Assembly: GCA_900757185.1 (NCBI GenBank)
Contig: CAAEMX010000021.1
Location: 1-64,000, forward strand
Origin: an uncultured Collinsella sp.
GTDB lineage: Bacteria; Actinomycetota; Coriobacteriia; Coriobacteriales; Coriobacteriaceae
Direction of reading: 5' to 3'
DNA: 64,000 nt
Shown here: positions 28,314-36,935 of the stretch, one piece after another
Layout: each line of letters opens with the position of its first letter
Position numbering within the stretch: the stretch's first letter is position 1
Made by a program: the position numbers and the translations under genes
Notes under the pieces: generated by a model
The model's input: only the letters and a program-made list of their open reading frames with translations
What the model was told of the DNA's origin: nothing
Databases searched by the model: none

Positions 28314-30551
28314 CTATTCGCTGTAACGGGTGGCGATGGCAGCTTGTACCATGCCGGCGCTCATGAGGTACGTCACCAGGAAGTAGCCGCCGTAGGCTGC
28401 CAGGAATATCGCACAGGTGAGGCCCACCGTGCCGCCGATGCTCATATCTCCGAACGTGCTCACCATCTCGATGATCACCTTAAGTGCCACAAAGGAGTGC
28501 GCCAGGCCCACTGCCAGCGGGAACAGGAAGAATACCGCTTGCTGCGCCATCACCGAATGCCGGATCTGACGGTCGTCACAGCCGATCTGCGCCAGCACGC
28601 GATAGCTGCGGCTGCCGTCGGCCACGTTGGAGAGCTGCTGGATCGATAGAATCGCCGCGCATGCAACGACCAATACAAAGCCAATGTAGATGGCCAGATA
28701 GCTAATCATGCCGTTCATCTGCGCTGCTTGCGTGTACATCTCGGAACGCGTGATGAAGACTCCCCACGACCCCGGCTCCTTGCCGTCAACGAGCAGATTG
28801 TCGAGCAAGGTGTATTTAATGCTCTCGTCTGCCTTGGTCACATCCATCCCCTGTTTGTAGTTAACGAGCAGGCTACTGGCATACGGCTGCAGATTAAGTT
28901 GGGACAACAGCTCGTCGGCAACGACGACGGTACCCGGATTACTGCCCATCGCCGAGTTGGCGATGGCCGCCGTGTCCTTGTCCGACTTATCGGTTGCGGG
29001 CTTGAGCTCATGCCCACCCAAGGTGAGCGTATGGCCGCCGGCCATGTATTTGGTGTACAGGTCGCCCAGCTCACCGCCCATATCACACGTAAGCACGTAC
29101 TGGTCGCGGCCAATGCTCACCGGCTCCTCGCCCATCATCTGGCGCAGCTTGTTGTACTGGCTCGCCGGCGTCACAAACAGGCCCATATCATCGGCATTGC
29201 TACCCTCGAGCACCTTGGGGAGCTTTTCGCCCATGGCCTTGCACATCTCGCCTGCAGCTACCGAAGGATTGGAGCCGCCAAGCGGGTAGCTCAGATACGA
29301 GTCGATCTGCACATGCTCACCGGCAACATCGGCGATATTGACCTTCTTTCCGGTCTCGTCGTTGTTGTCCGCCGACTTGCCCTTACTACTTTCTGTAACG
29401 TTATCGGGATCGATACGATCGCCGTGCCATGCAGCGTACAAATCGACCGTTGCATCGGCCAGCACCATGCGATCGGCCTCGGACGGATTGACATACTCCT
29501 TGTAGTAGTCGAGCCTATCGGGCGTGTAATAGACATACGTCTGAGACACGTCAACAGGGTTATAGCGCTCCAGGTTTTCGTTCATCACGTTGGCGATCGA
29601 CATACCGCACGTCACCGAGGTGATGGCCAAAAACAGAATCATCGCGATGACGCCCATCGAAAAGCACACCGTGTTGACCTTGGCCGCAAGCTGGCGCACA
29701 GTAAACATGTTGAGGCCGCGCCAATACACGCCGCGCAAGCTCTGCAGCAGCTTGATGAGCATGCCCGAGAGTCCCCAGAACAGGGCAAAGGTGCCCACCG
29801 TAACCATAGCGGTCGTAATGCCAAACTGGCTCATGGCCCCATCCAGCTTGTCGCCCGTCTCGGTTAGCGGGAACCCATCACGCAGCAGACGGTAATAGGC
29901 CACGCCCACAAGTAGCACGCCCACGGTAAAGATGGCAATCGCGATCCAGGGGTTGCGTGTCTTGATGCTCTCGTTGCGACGCTCGGCACCCATAAGCTCG
30001 ATGAGTTTGGTACGACGCACGGCGCGCAGGTTCAGCAGTAGCGTAAGCACAAACATTACGAGCATGCAGGCAAGGGTCAGGTTGAACGCATGCACCGAGA
30101 AAAAGAAGTGAAAATCGGCGATCTGCGTCTTAAAGAGCGAAGCCGTAAAGAACGTCATGAGCTGGGAGAGCCCCACGCCCAGCACAATGCCGGCGACAAA
30201 GGCGCCGACCGAAACGATCACGGTCTCGAGCGCCATGATCGTGGCGACGCGCCCGCGCCCCATGCCAAGCACCTGGTACAGGCCAAACTCCTTCTTACGG
30301 CGTTTCATGATGAAGTTATTGGCATACACCATCAAAAAGGCCATGACGCCAGCCAAAAAGTACGTCAGGTAACCGAGCATGGTGCCCATGAGCTCGGACA
30401 GTCCCTCTTCCTCGATGCCGGCAATGTCGACCTGCATCGAGACGGTGTTGAAGGCATAGAAGACCGTGACGCCCAGGGTGAGCGTCAGCAAGTAGACGAG
30501 GTAATCGCGGCCGGCGCGGCGGACGTTACCCCAGGCGAGTTTACAGAGCAT
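28314..30551 (-). CDS. FtsX-like ABC transporter permease (BceB type)
   Basis: A 745-residue permease. It has one N-terminal membrane helix, a first FtsX-type bundle with the coupling segment KRRKKEFGLYQVLGMGRGRVA near residue 87, a central extracytoplasmic region of about 280 residues, and a second three-helix FtsX bundle at the C-terminus. This fits BceB-like permeases linked to peptide-antibiotic sensing and resistance. The ATG at 30551 overlaps the end of the ATPase gene by 11 bases; a GTG at 30563 is possible. No two-component system is adjacent, unlike typical bceRS-bceAB loci. Confidence 0.87.
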   Translation of the reverse strand: MLCKLAWGNVRRAGRDYLVYLLTLTLGVTVFYAFNTVSMQVDIAGIEEEGLSELMGTMLGYLTYFLAGVMAFLMVYANNFIMKRRKKEFGLYQVLGMGRGRVATIMALETVIVSVGAFVAGIVLGVGLSQLMTFFTASLFKTQIADFHFFFSVHAFNLTLACMLVMFVLTLLLNLRAVRRTKLIELMGAERRNESIKTRNPWIAIAIFTVGVLLVGVAYYRLLRDGFPLTETGDKLDGAMSQFGITTAMVTVGTFALFWGLSGMLIKLLQSLRGVYWRGLNMFTVRQLAAKVNTVCFSMGVIAMILFLAITSVTCGMSIANVMNENLERYNPVDVSQTYVYYTPDRLDYYKEYVNPSEADRMVLADATVDLYAAWHGDRIDPDNVTESSKGKSADNNDETGKKVNIADVAGEHVQIDSYLSYPLGGSNPSVAAGEMCKAMGEKLPKVLEGSNADDMGLFVTPASQYNKLRQMMGEEPVSIGRDQYVLTCDMGGELGDLYTKYMAGGHTLTLGGHELKPATDKSDKDTAAIANSAMGSNPGTVVVADELLSQLNLQPYASSLLVNYKQGMDVTKADESIKYTLLDNLLVDGKEPGSWGVFITRSEMYTQAAQMNGMISYLAIYIGFVLVVACAAILSIQQLSNVADGSRSYRVLAQIGCDDRQIRHSVMAQQAVFFLFPLAVGLAHSFVALKVIIEMVSTFGDMSIGGTVGLTCAIFLAAYGGYFLVTYLMSAGMVQAAIATRYSE

Positions 30552-31326
30552 CGGAGCCCTCACCGCCCATCATGGCAACGACCTCCATAATGCGGTCGAA
30601 GAACTCTCGGCGGTCGGTGTCGCCGCGGCGCAGCTCGGTGAAGATCTTGCCGTCGCGAATAAACAGCACACGGCTCGTGTAGCTGGCGGCAAAGCTGTCG
30701 TGCGTGACCATGAGCACGGTGGCGCGCAGGCGGCGATTGAGGGCCTCCAGGCTCTCGAGCAGCAGGCGGGCGCTCTTGGAATCGAGGGCGCCGGTGGGCT
30801 CGTCGGCCATGATCATGGTGGGGTCGGTGACGAGCGCGCGAGCCGCGGCAACGCGCTGCTGCTGACCGCCGGACATCTGGTAGGGATACTTGTCGAGCAC
30901 CTGACTGATGGACAGGCGCGCTGCCACATCCTGCACGCGGGTCGAGATCTCTGCCGAGTTTGTGCGGGCGATGGTGAGCGGCAGGGCGATGTTCTCGCGT
31001 GCCGTGAGCGTATCGAGCAGGTTGGAGTCCTGGAAGATAAAGCCCAGCTCCTCGCGGCGGAACTGCGAAAGCTTAGCCTGCTTCATGCGCGTCACGTCCT
31101 GCCCGTTGATGCGGATGGTGCCGCTCGTGGCGCTATCGATGGTCGACACGCAGTTGAGCAACGTCGACTTGCCCGAGCCCGAGGCGCCCATGATGCCAAC
31201 GAATTCGCCGCGGTTGACGGTAAAGCTGACATCGTTGAGCGCGCGGGTCACGTTGCCCAGCGCTCCATATACCTTTTCGAGATGCGCGACCTCCAGTACC
31301 GGGGTCGCCATGTGCGTGGTTTGCAT
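30541..31326 (-). CDS. ABC transporter ATP-binding protein (BceA/MacB type)
   Basis: A 261-residue ATPase: Walker A GASGSGKST near residue 48, Q-loop FIFQDSNLLD, signature MSGGQQQR, Walker B MIMADEPTGALDS, switch VTHD. MSGGQQQR with ADEPTGALDS is typical of the LolD/MacB/BceA group that pairs with FtsX-type permeases. It is upstream of and overlaps the permease gene, so the two form one operon. The start follows AAAGGA. Confidence 0.92.
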   Translation of the reverse strand: MQTTHMATPVLEVAHLEKVYGALGNVTRALNDVSFTVNRGEFVGIMGASGSGKSTLLNCVSTIDSATSGTIRINGQDVTRMKQAKLSQFRREELGFIFQDSNLLDTLTARENIALPLTIARTNSAEISTRVQDVAARLSISQVLDKYPYQMSGGQQQRVAAARALVTDPTMIMADEPTGALDSKSARLLLESLEALNRRLRATVLMVTHDSFAASYTSRVLFIRDGKIFTELRRGDTDRREFFDRIMEVVAMMGGEGSDAL

Positions 31327-31474
31327 ACCGAGTCCTTTCTTGCGATTAGTCTACGGCATCTATAGTCGCAAGAAGACGAGTCGGCTACCATCGATATGGC
31401 TTACGCTTGCCTTACCGTTGTGTAAGGTACGGGTAGCTAGCCCACCACGTGTTGATGTTGAGAGAGGACTCCTG

Positions 31475-32449
31475 TTGAAGACTGTTCATGTTGCCGCTGG
31501 GATCATTCGCAAGGAAGGATCTGACGAGCTGCTTGCCGTGCAGCGCGGCTACGGCAACATGCAGGGACTCTGGGAGTTCCCGGGCGGCAAGCTCATGCGC
31601 GGCGAGACGCCCGAAGACGCCGTGCGCCGCGAGCTTATGGAAGAGCTACAGGTAAAAGTCACCAACCTGCGTGATTTCTACACCGTTGAGTATGACTACC
31701 CCGATTTTCATCTCTCCATGGAGTGCTACTACTGCTCGCTCGCCGATGAATCCGATGAGCCTCGGAAGCACGACCGCCAGCTCGATATCCGCTGGATTCC
31801 ACGCACCTCGCTTGCCACCGTTGAGTGGATGCCCGCCGACAAGGGGCTCATTGATGCCCTGATTGAGCTGAAGGAAGACCGGCTTGAGGCAAGCGCCGCC
31901 GATGACGCCGCGCCCAACACAGCCGCCAAACCCAGGCGCAAAACCAAGCGCCGCAGCAAAAAGCGTCCCAAGCCCGGCCTGCTGGACGGCATCGACACCT
32001 CGGACCTTTCCGCCGACGAGCGAGAGCTCGTACGCCGTCGCGCCGCCATCAAAAAGTCTATGAAGGGCAACAAGCGCGCCAACACCAAGCCCGAGCTGCT
32101 CGTTCGCCAGCGCCTGCGCGCCGCAGGCCTTACGGGCTATCGCTTGGAATGGAAGGTACCCGGAAAACCCGACATCGCCTTTCCCGGGCGCAAGATCGCC
32201 ATCTTCGTCAACGGTTGCTTTTGGCATCGCTGCCCTAAGTGCAATCCGAGCCAGCCAAAACGCAATGTTGAGTTTTGGGAGGCAAAGTTCCGTCGCAACG
32301 TCGAGCGCGACCGCGCTGCCGTGGCAGCACTCACTCAAATGGGCTGGACGTCCATAACCATCTGGGAATGCGATCTCAAAAAAGACCGCATCGACGCCAC
32401 GATGGAAAAGGTCATCGAGCAGGTGCGCGCCGCAGAGCCGCAGCGCTAG
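31475..32449 (+). CDS. Fusion of Nudix (MutT) hydrolase and very-short-patch repair endonuclease (Vsr)
   Basis: A 324-residue protein with two enzymatic halves. Residues 1-132 are a Nudix domain with the box beginning at Gly38 (GKLMRGE, then RRELMEEL at 51-58), resembling MutT, which removes oxidised nucleotides. A basic, Ala-rich linker (about 138-168) follows. Residues about 185-320 match Vsr nucleases: KPELLVRQRL, catalytic Asp233 in GKPDIAF, FVNGCFWHRC (His251, Cys253), FWEAKFRRNVERD and IWEC (Cys299). Vsr nicks T:G mismatches arising at methylated cytosine; no cytosine methylase lies in the window. The start is TTG at 31475 after GAGAGAGGA. Confidence 0.9.
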   Translation: MKTVHVAAGIIRKEGSDELLAVQRGYGNMQGLWEFPGGKLMRGETPEDAVRRELMEELQVKVTNLRDFYTVEYDYPDFHLSMECYYCSLADESDEPRKHDRQLDIRWIPRTSLATVEWMPADKGLIDALIELKEDRLEASAADDAAPNTAAKPRRKTKRRSKKRPKPGLLDGIDTSDLSADERELVRRRAAIKKSMKGNKRANTKPELLVRQRLRAAGLTGYRLEWKVPGKPDIAFPGRKIAIFVNGCFWHRCPKCNPSQPKRNVEFWEAKFRRNVERDRAAVAALTQMGWTSITIWECDLKKDRIDATMEKVIEQVRAAEPQR

Positions 32450-32703
32450 GAACGAGCCGTCCACACACCCCACACAGGCGAGCCACATCCACGTCACAAA
32501 CCTTAGAAAGCCCTTAAGCCCAAAACCTTTCAAGAGTGTTACTCGATACCTCTGACCTGCGGTTTCATCGTAACGCCAAACCTCATTAAGCCTTTCTTTA
32601 GCGCTTCTTTGCGACGGCCGCGGCATAATACTGCCAACGCACGGGACCTAGCAGCACACCCCGCGCGCAATCTTTTGGTGGACATCGAGGAGGCCGCATA
32701 AGC

Positions 32704-32913
32704 ATGCATTCTTCCAATGACGCAGCACAGCAGCCATCCCTAACACATGCAGACCTTTTCTCCTTCCCCCCGACACAGAGAAACGGCCTCCCCGACTCCC
32801 CCACCACAAAAGCCAAACGCTCAACCGACCAGAGCCACAACTTGCGAGCATCCTTCGATAAGCTCCAAGCATCCCTAGACAAGGCGTTCCCCGAACAGGC
32901 AAGAGCAATCTAA
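32704..32913 (+). CDS. Doubtful small open frame
   Basis: A 69-residue frame with GAGGAGG 11 bases before the ATG. The protein is polar, Ser/Gln-rich and without recognisable domain; the end (LRASFDKLQASLDKAFPEQARAI) could form an amphipathic helix. It may be a small regulatory or stress protein, or chance. Confidence 0.3.
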   Translation: MHSSNDAAQQPSLTHADLFSFPPTQRNGLPDSPTTKAKRSTDQSHNLRASFDKLQASLDKAFPEQARAI

Positions 32914-32926
32914 GCCCATCGCGCTT

Positions 32927-32938
32927 TATACTGATGCC
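32927..32938 (+). promoter_or_regulatory. Possible -10 element giving a leaderless AraC transcript
   Basis: TATACT at 32927-32932 lies seven bases before the ATG at 32939, and no ribosome site is present. This is the geometry of a leaderless mRNA. No convincing -35 element is seen. Confidence 0.35.
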
Positions 32939-33877
32939 ATGCGAAACATGGATCACATAGAATTGCACCGCGGAGGACGCGAGGAAGCGTTTCCCGAGAC
33001 CGCCGAAGACTGGCCCTATATTGCCGAACGCGCAGAATTCGCTCGCTATCCGGGCAATTCCGTCCCCTGGCACTGGCATTCCGAAGTCGAGCTTTTCTAC
33101 ATGGAGCAGGGAGCGATTGACTATCGAACGCGCGCGGCTCATGAACACGTGCGCTTTGAGGAAGGGTCCGCCGGCTTTATCAACGGCGGCGTTTTGCACA
33201 GCACGCTGCAATCACCCAATTCGGCACCAGCCATTCAAATGTTGCATATCTTTCAGCCGTCGATGCTCGGCGATCCCGCGGGACGCCTTCAAAAGCGCCA
33301 TATCAATCCTTTGCTGCAATGTCGAGGCGTCGATGTGCTCAAATGGTCGCCCACCAACCCCGACGATATGCCCTTTATCGATTTGCTAAAGAGTTCCTTT
33401 AGCCACGACCTTCAACGGCCGCAGAATGAGATGGCGCTTCGAAATAACTTGTCAGAGCTCTGGATTCAGATTTACGCCAAGGCCGAACCGCTCTTTTCCT
33501 CCGACGGCGCCTCTTGGATGACCAGCCGCGACGTACAGTTCAAGGCAATCCTGGACTTTATCCGCGCAAACTATGCAGCCGCTATAGATGTGCCCCAGAT
33601 GGCATCTGCAGCCGGCGTAAGCGAAAGAGAGTGTTACCGCATTATCGAAACTTGTGCAGGAACGACCCCGGCGGCATATCTACGCGCATACCGCATAAAC
33701 CGTGCTTGCGAACTTTTGGCACACACCACGCGAACGGTACAGACAGTCGCGCGCCAATGCGGCTTTGCGACAGCAAGCCATCTTGGCCAGGTATTTAAAG
33801 AACAAATGGGATGCACTCCTTCGAGCTATCGAGCAGCGAGGCAGAATCTCGATAGTACCAGGCAGAAATCCCGCTAG
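32939..33877 (+). CDS. AraC-family transcriptional regulator
   Basis: A 312-residue protein with an N-terminal cupin (PWHWHSEVELFYMEQG, about residues 41-56) and a C-terminal double HTH (DVPQMASAAGVSERECYRII and VQTVARQCGFATASHLGQVFKEQMG, then PSSYR). The arrangement is typical of sugar- or metabolite-sensing AraC proteins. ATG at 32939 or 32948. It lies upstream of a HAD phosphatase on the same strand. Ligand unknown. Confidence 0.9.
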   Translation: MRNMDHIELHRGGREEAFPETAEDWPYIAERAEFARYPGNSVPWHWHSEVELFYMEQGAIDYRTRAAHEHVRFEEGSAGFINGGVLHSTLQSPNSAPAIQMLHIFQPSMLGDPAGRLQKRHINPLLQCRGVDVLKWSPTNPDDMPFIDLLKSSFSHDLQRPQNEMALRNNLSELWIQIYAKAEPLFSSDGASWMTSRDVQFKAILDFIRANYAAAIDVPQMASAAGVSERECYRIIETCAGTTPAAYLRAYRINRACELLAHTTRTVQTVARQCGFATASHLGQVFKEQMGCTPSSYRAARQNLDSTRQKSR

Positions 33878-33933
33878 CCCTTCTTCTGTCACTGCATCAA
33901 ACTTGCAGGCAAACAACAGAGAGGAGCAATCAT

Positions 33934-34557
33934 ATGAAGCACTTTGACCATATCGTATTTGACGTTGATGGGACATTGGCAGATACAGAAGAAAGCGTTC
34001 TATCATCGCTTGTCCAGATTGTCCAAGAAGAGACCGGCAAAACGCTCCCCCGACACGAGCTTGAATTTGCCCTCGGCATACCCGGCAAGGATGCCCTTGA
34101 GAAACTTGGAATCTACTCGCAGGCAACGTTGAATCGCTGGTGCCAAGTTGCTGCCAGTTTTAAAAGCACCATCAGCGTGTTTCCAGGCTTGCTTGAAGTC
34201 ATCGCAACACTCGCCAACAACGGCTGCAAACTTGGCATCGTCTCCTCACGTGCGCGCGACGAATACACAAAAGAAATTGCACCCCTTGGTTTCGATAAGT
34301 ATTTTGAGCACATCATCCTTGTCGAAGACACAACCGAACATAAACCCGCACCCGCGCCCATGCTCGAATATCTCCGGCGTACGGGCGCGAATCCTGGCAA
34401 CGTCGTCTACGTTGGCGACACCGTCTACGACGAACAATGCGCAACTTCGGCAGGGGTCAGTTTTGCCAGAGCGGCATGGGGATCACACCAAGACATCCCA
34501 AACGCCACCTACAACCTCAAAACCCCCAACGACCTACTAACCCTAACAACCAAATAA
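33934..34557 (+). CDS. HAD-superfamily phosphatase (phosphoglycolate phosphatase-like)
   Basis: A 207-residue HAD hydrolase: motif I DVDGTLAD with the nucleophile Asp near residue 10, motif II in GIVSSRARDEY, motif III lysine in EHKPAPAPM, motif IV VGDTVYDE. The helical cap between I and II places it in the PGP/beta-phosphoglucomutase group. The substrate may be a sugar phosphate; the sequence does not say which. GAGAGGAG precedes the start. It is likely co-expressed with the AraC gene. Confidence 0.88.
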   Translation: MKHFDHIVFDVDGTLADTEESVLSSLVQIVQEETGKTLPRHELEFALGIPGKDALEKLGIYSQATLNRWCQVAASFKSTISVFPGLLEVIATLANNGCKLGIVSSRARDEYTKEIAPLGFDKYFEHIILVEDTTEHKPAPAPMLEYLRRTGANPGNVVYVGDTVYDEQCATSAGVSFARAAWGSHQDIPNATYNLKTPNDLLTLTTK

Positions 34558-34579
34558 CCCACGCGTCCCACCCTTTCAG

Positions 34580-34842
34580 CCCCAACACCACAAGGGCGAT
34601 TGAGCAGAACGGCTTGGGCGGGTCCCCGTACTTAGTTTCCAAAATCATTCCGCAGCGCGAAGGCTTCTTATTATTTTCCGCCCTAACGCCACAAGGGCGA
34701 CGACCTCGAGCAGGTCAACTTGGGAGGGACGAGGGCTTAGTTCCCCAATCTTTCCGCAGGGGGCAAAAAGCCTCGCCGCACGAAGTGCGCAGCGAGGCTT
34801 TTTGCATGCCCGAGGACGATTGAGGAACTAAGTCCTCGTCCC
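34580..34842 (-). repeat. Tandem degenerate repeat and large nested terminator
   Basis: In the 322-base gap 34558-34879. Two copies of a roughly 100-base unit (CACAAGGGCGA, then CTTAGTT, then ATTCCGCAG or CTTTCCGCAG) lie at about 34580-34672 and 34680-34770. The second continues into a large palindrome: outer arms 34726-34750 and 34818-34842, inner stem GCAAAAAGCCTCGC with GCGAGGCTTTTTGC. It sits behind the minus-strand aldolase stop and shares the flank GTCCTCGG-CATGCAAA with the terminator at 46-90. Confidence 0.7.
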
Positions 34843-34879
34843 TCCTCGGGATATGTAGCGAGTCGGAGTACCCTTGCTG

Positions 34880-35737
34880 TTACTCTGCTTTGCCCACAGA
34901 GTTGAGGTTGGTCATGCGGATCTTAACCAGCTCGGTGATCTCACGCATGCCCTCCTTGGCCGGCTTCTTGGGATCGAAGCAGGCAGGGTTCTCGGCCATG
35001 TAGGCCATGAAGCCCTTGGTGTAGGCCTGACGCAGCTCGGTGGCGTAGTTGACCTTGCAGATGCCGTTCTTCACAGCCTCGGCAACCTGCTCATCGGGCA
35101 CACCGGAGGTGCCGTGCAGAACCAGCGGTACGTCGACGGCGTCGCGGATGGCCTTGACCACGGACTGCTCGATGTGCGGATCGCTCGTGTACACGCCGTG
35201 GCTGGTACCAACGCCAATTGCGAGGGAGGTGCAGCCGGTACGCTCGACGAACTCCTTGGCCTCGGCCGGATCGGTGTAGGGGCTCTCGCCCTCAACCGCG
35301 GGACCGTCGTCCTCCTTGCCGCCGACCTTGCCGAGCTCAGCCTCGACGGGCACGCCCATGGCGCGGCCAGCGTCGGCGACGGACTTGGTCAGGGCAATGT
35401 TGTCCTCGAAGGACTCGTGCGAGCCGTCGATCATGACAGAGGTGTAGCCAGTGCGGAAAGCCTGCATGCAGCGGTCATAGCCATCGCCGTGATCGAGGTG
35501 CAGAGCGACGGGCACGGAAGCGCGCTCGGCGGCAGCCTTGACCATGCCGTAGAAGTAGTCCAGACCAGCGGTCTTGATGGTGCCCGGGGTGGTCTGCATG
35601 ATGACGGGGGACTTGGTCTCCTCGGCAGCGGCCAGAACGGCCATAACAAACTCGAGGTTCTCGACGTTGAACGCGCCGACGGCGTAGTGACCGGCCTGAG
35701 CGTCCTTGAGCATCTTTTCGGTGGTAACAAGTGCCAT
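34880..35737 (-). CDS. Class II fructose/tagatose-bisphosphate aldolase
   Basis: A 285-residue class II aldolase. Zinc and catalytic motifs: LHLDHGDGYDRCMQA (Asp and His), VEAELGKVGGKEDD, GVGTSHGVY and LHGTSGVPDEQV. The length and sequence fit the FbaA/GatY/KbaY group. Because the window carries galactose-6-phosphate isomerase and a LacC-type kinase but no class I LacD, this enzyme may cleave tagatose-1,6-bisphosphate; it might also be the general glycolytic enzyme. It is divergent from a DeoR regulator. The start at 35737 follows a GGAG ribosome site. Confidence 0.9.
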   Translation of the reverse strand: MALVTTEKMLKDAQAGHYAVGAFNVENLEFVMAVLAAAEETKSPVIMQTTPGTIKTAGLDYFYGMVKAAAERASVPVALHLDHGDGYDRCMQAFRTGYTSVMIDGSHESFEDNIALTKSVADAGRAMGVPVEAELGKVGGKEDDGPAVEGESPYTDPAEAKEFVERTGCTSLAIGVGTSHGVYTSDPHIEQSVVKAIRDAVDVPLVLHGTSGVPDEQVAEAVKNGICKVNYATELRQAYTKGFMAYMAENPACFDPKKPAKEGMREITELVKIRMTNLNSVGKAE

Positions 35738-36072
35738 GAGCGTTTGCTCCTCTCCCTCGCCCGCATCTGGACATCGGGCGTAGTTGTTCACAAGGCGTTT
35801 TACCTTGCTTTTTGCTGCGCTCATTGTATGAAATTCAGCGGGTATGCATGTGCGAGATATTGAGCCCATGCAGGTCAATACAGTCGTTTTTGAAAAGTAA
35901 ACGGAAGAGGTCGAACCCGAACGCGCGTGTTCGAAATTGAGTTTTGAGCCTTGATCATCTTTCTTTTATAGAAAAAGTAAGTAATCGAAAGGCGTTTTCT
36001 TACTTAAAAAGAAAATGAACGAAAATAGACTCAACACAATTCCTGCAAATTTCAGACGATGATGGAGCGGAT
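35738..36072. promoter_or_regulatory. Divergent aldolase-DeoR control region
   Basis: The region contains an inverted repeat AAGTAAG (35975-35981) with CTTACTT (35999-36005), embedded in an AT-rich stretch, and a GAACGCGCGTGTTC palindrome (about 35918-35931). Either could be the DeoR operator. Confidence 0.45.
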
Positions 36073-36927
36073 ATGGCCCATGCAACAACCCGAGCTTTCG
36101 CCGATGAGCGTCGTGCCGCCATTATGGAAATGCTCGAACATAACGCCTCGGTGCAGGTAGCAGAAATCGCCCAGACCTTTGGCGTGTCCTCCGTTACCGC
36201 CCGCGCCGACCTAGACGCGCTCGCCGAGTCCGGCAAGCTGCGCCGCACGCATGGCGGCGCTGTGTCGCTCCAGAAGCGCCTGACCGTATCCACCCAGGAT
36301 CGCCGCATCAACGTCAATGTCGCCGCCAAGCAGGCCATCGCGCAAAGCGCCATCGAGCTCGTCAATGACGGCGACACGTTGCTCGTCGACTCGGGCACCA
36401 CGGCGCTCGAGTTCGTCCGGCTCCTCGACCGGCGCGACGGCATTACCGTCATCACGGCCGACATCACCATCGCCGATTATATCGACGAGAGCATGCCCTC
36501 GGTCGATGTCGTCATGCTGGGCGGAGCGCTGCGCAAAGGTCATCGCTATCTGTACGGCCCACTTACCATGCAGGCGCTCCAAATGGTCCATGCCGATCTG
36601 GCCGTCATGTGCCCCGGCGCCTTTGTCCCCAGTTGCGGCTTTACGACCGACTTTCCGCAGATGGCCGAGACCAAAGCGGCTATGGTCGGTGCCGCCCGTC
36701 AAAGCGTCGCCCTCATGGACGCCAGCAAGGTTAACGGACGCGGCATGTACCGCTTTGCCGAACTCGCCGACGTCGACTCCATCGTGATGGACCGTGACCC
36801 CGATCACGCCGTCGCCACCTCAATCGCCGAGATCGTCGACAACGCCCGCCCAAATCTCCTCATCGCCGGCGCTTTAACAAAAACCACCACAAAGGTCTCC
36901 TTTGTGGTGGTTGAGCATCAGAAGTGA
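36073..36927 (+). CDS. DeoR-family transcriptional regulator
   Basis: A 284-residue repressor: N-terminal HTH (RRAAIMEMLEHNASVQVAEI, then SSVTARADLDALAESGKLRRTHGGA) and a sugar-phosphate binding C-terminal domain with the LVDSGTTALEF motif near residue 100. DeoR proteins typically sense a sugar phosphate, in this context plausibly tagatose-6-phosphate or fructose-bisphosphate. It is divergent from the aldolase. Its last codons overlap a perfect hairpin that works as terminator for the convergent flavoprotein gene. Confidence 0.9.
   Translation: MAHATTRAFADERRAAIMEMLEHNASVQVAEIAQTFGVSSVTARADLDALAESGKLRRTHGGAVSLQKRLTVSTQDRRINVNVAAKQAIAQSAIELVNDGDTLLVDSGTTALEFVRLLDRRDGITVITADITIADYIDESMPSVDVVMLGGALRKGHRYLYGPLTMQALQMVHADLAVMCPGAFVPSCGFTTDFPQMAETKAAMVGAARQSVALMDASKVNGRGMYRFAELADVDSIVMDRDPDHAVATSIAEIVDNARPNLLIAGALTKTTTKVSFVVVEHQK
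36882..36912 (-). terminator. Terminator of fprA embedded in the deoR coding end
   Basis: Perfect 14-bp stem AACCACCACAAAGG (36882-36895) with its complement (36899-36912) and a 3-base loop. On the minus strand it is followed by TTTTTG, 24 bases behind the flavoprotein stop. It lies inside the last codons of the convergent DeoR gene. Confidence 0.85.
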
Positions 36928-36935
36928 ATGTGTCG

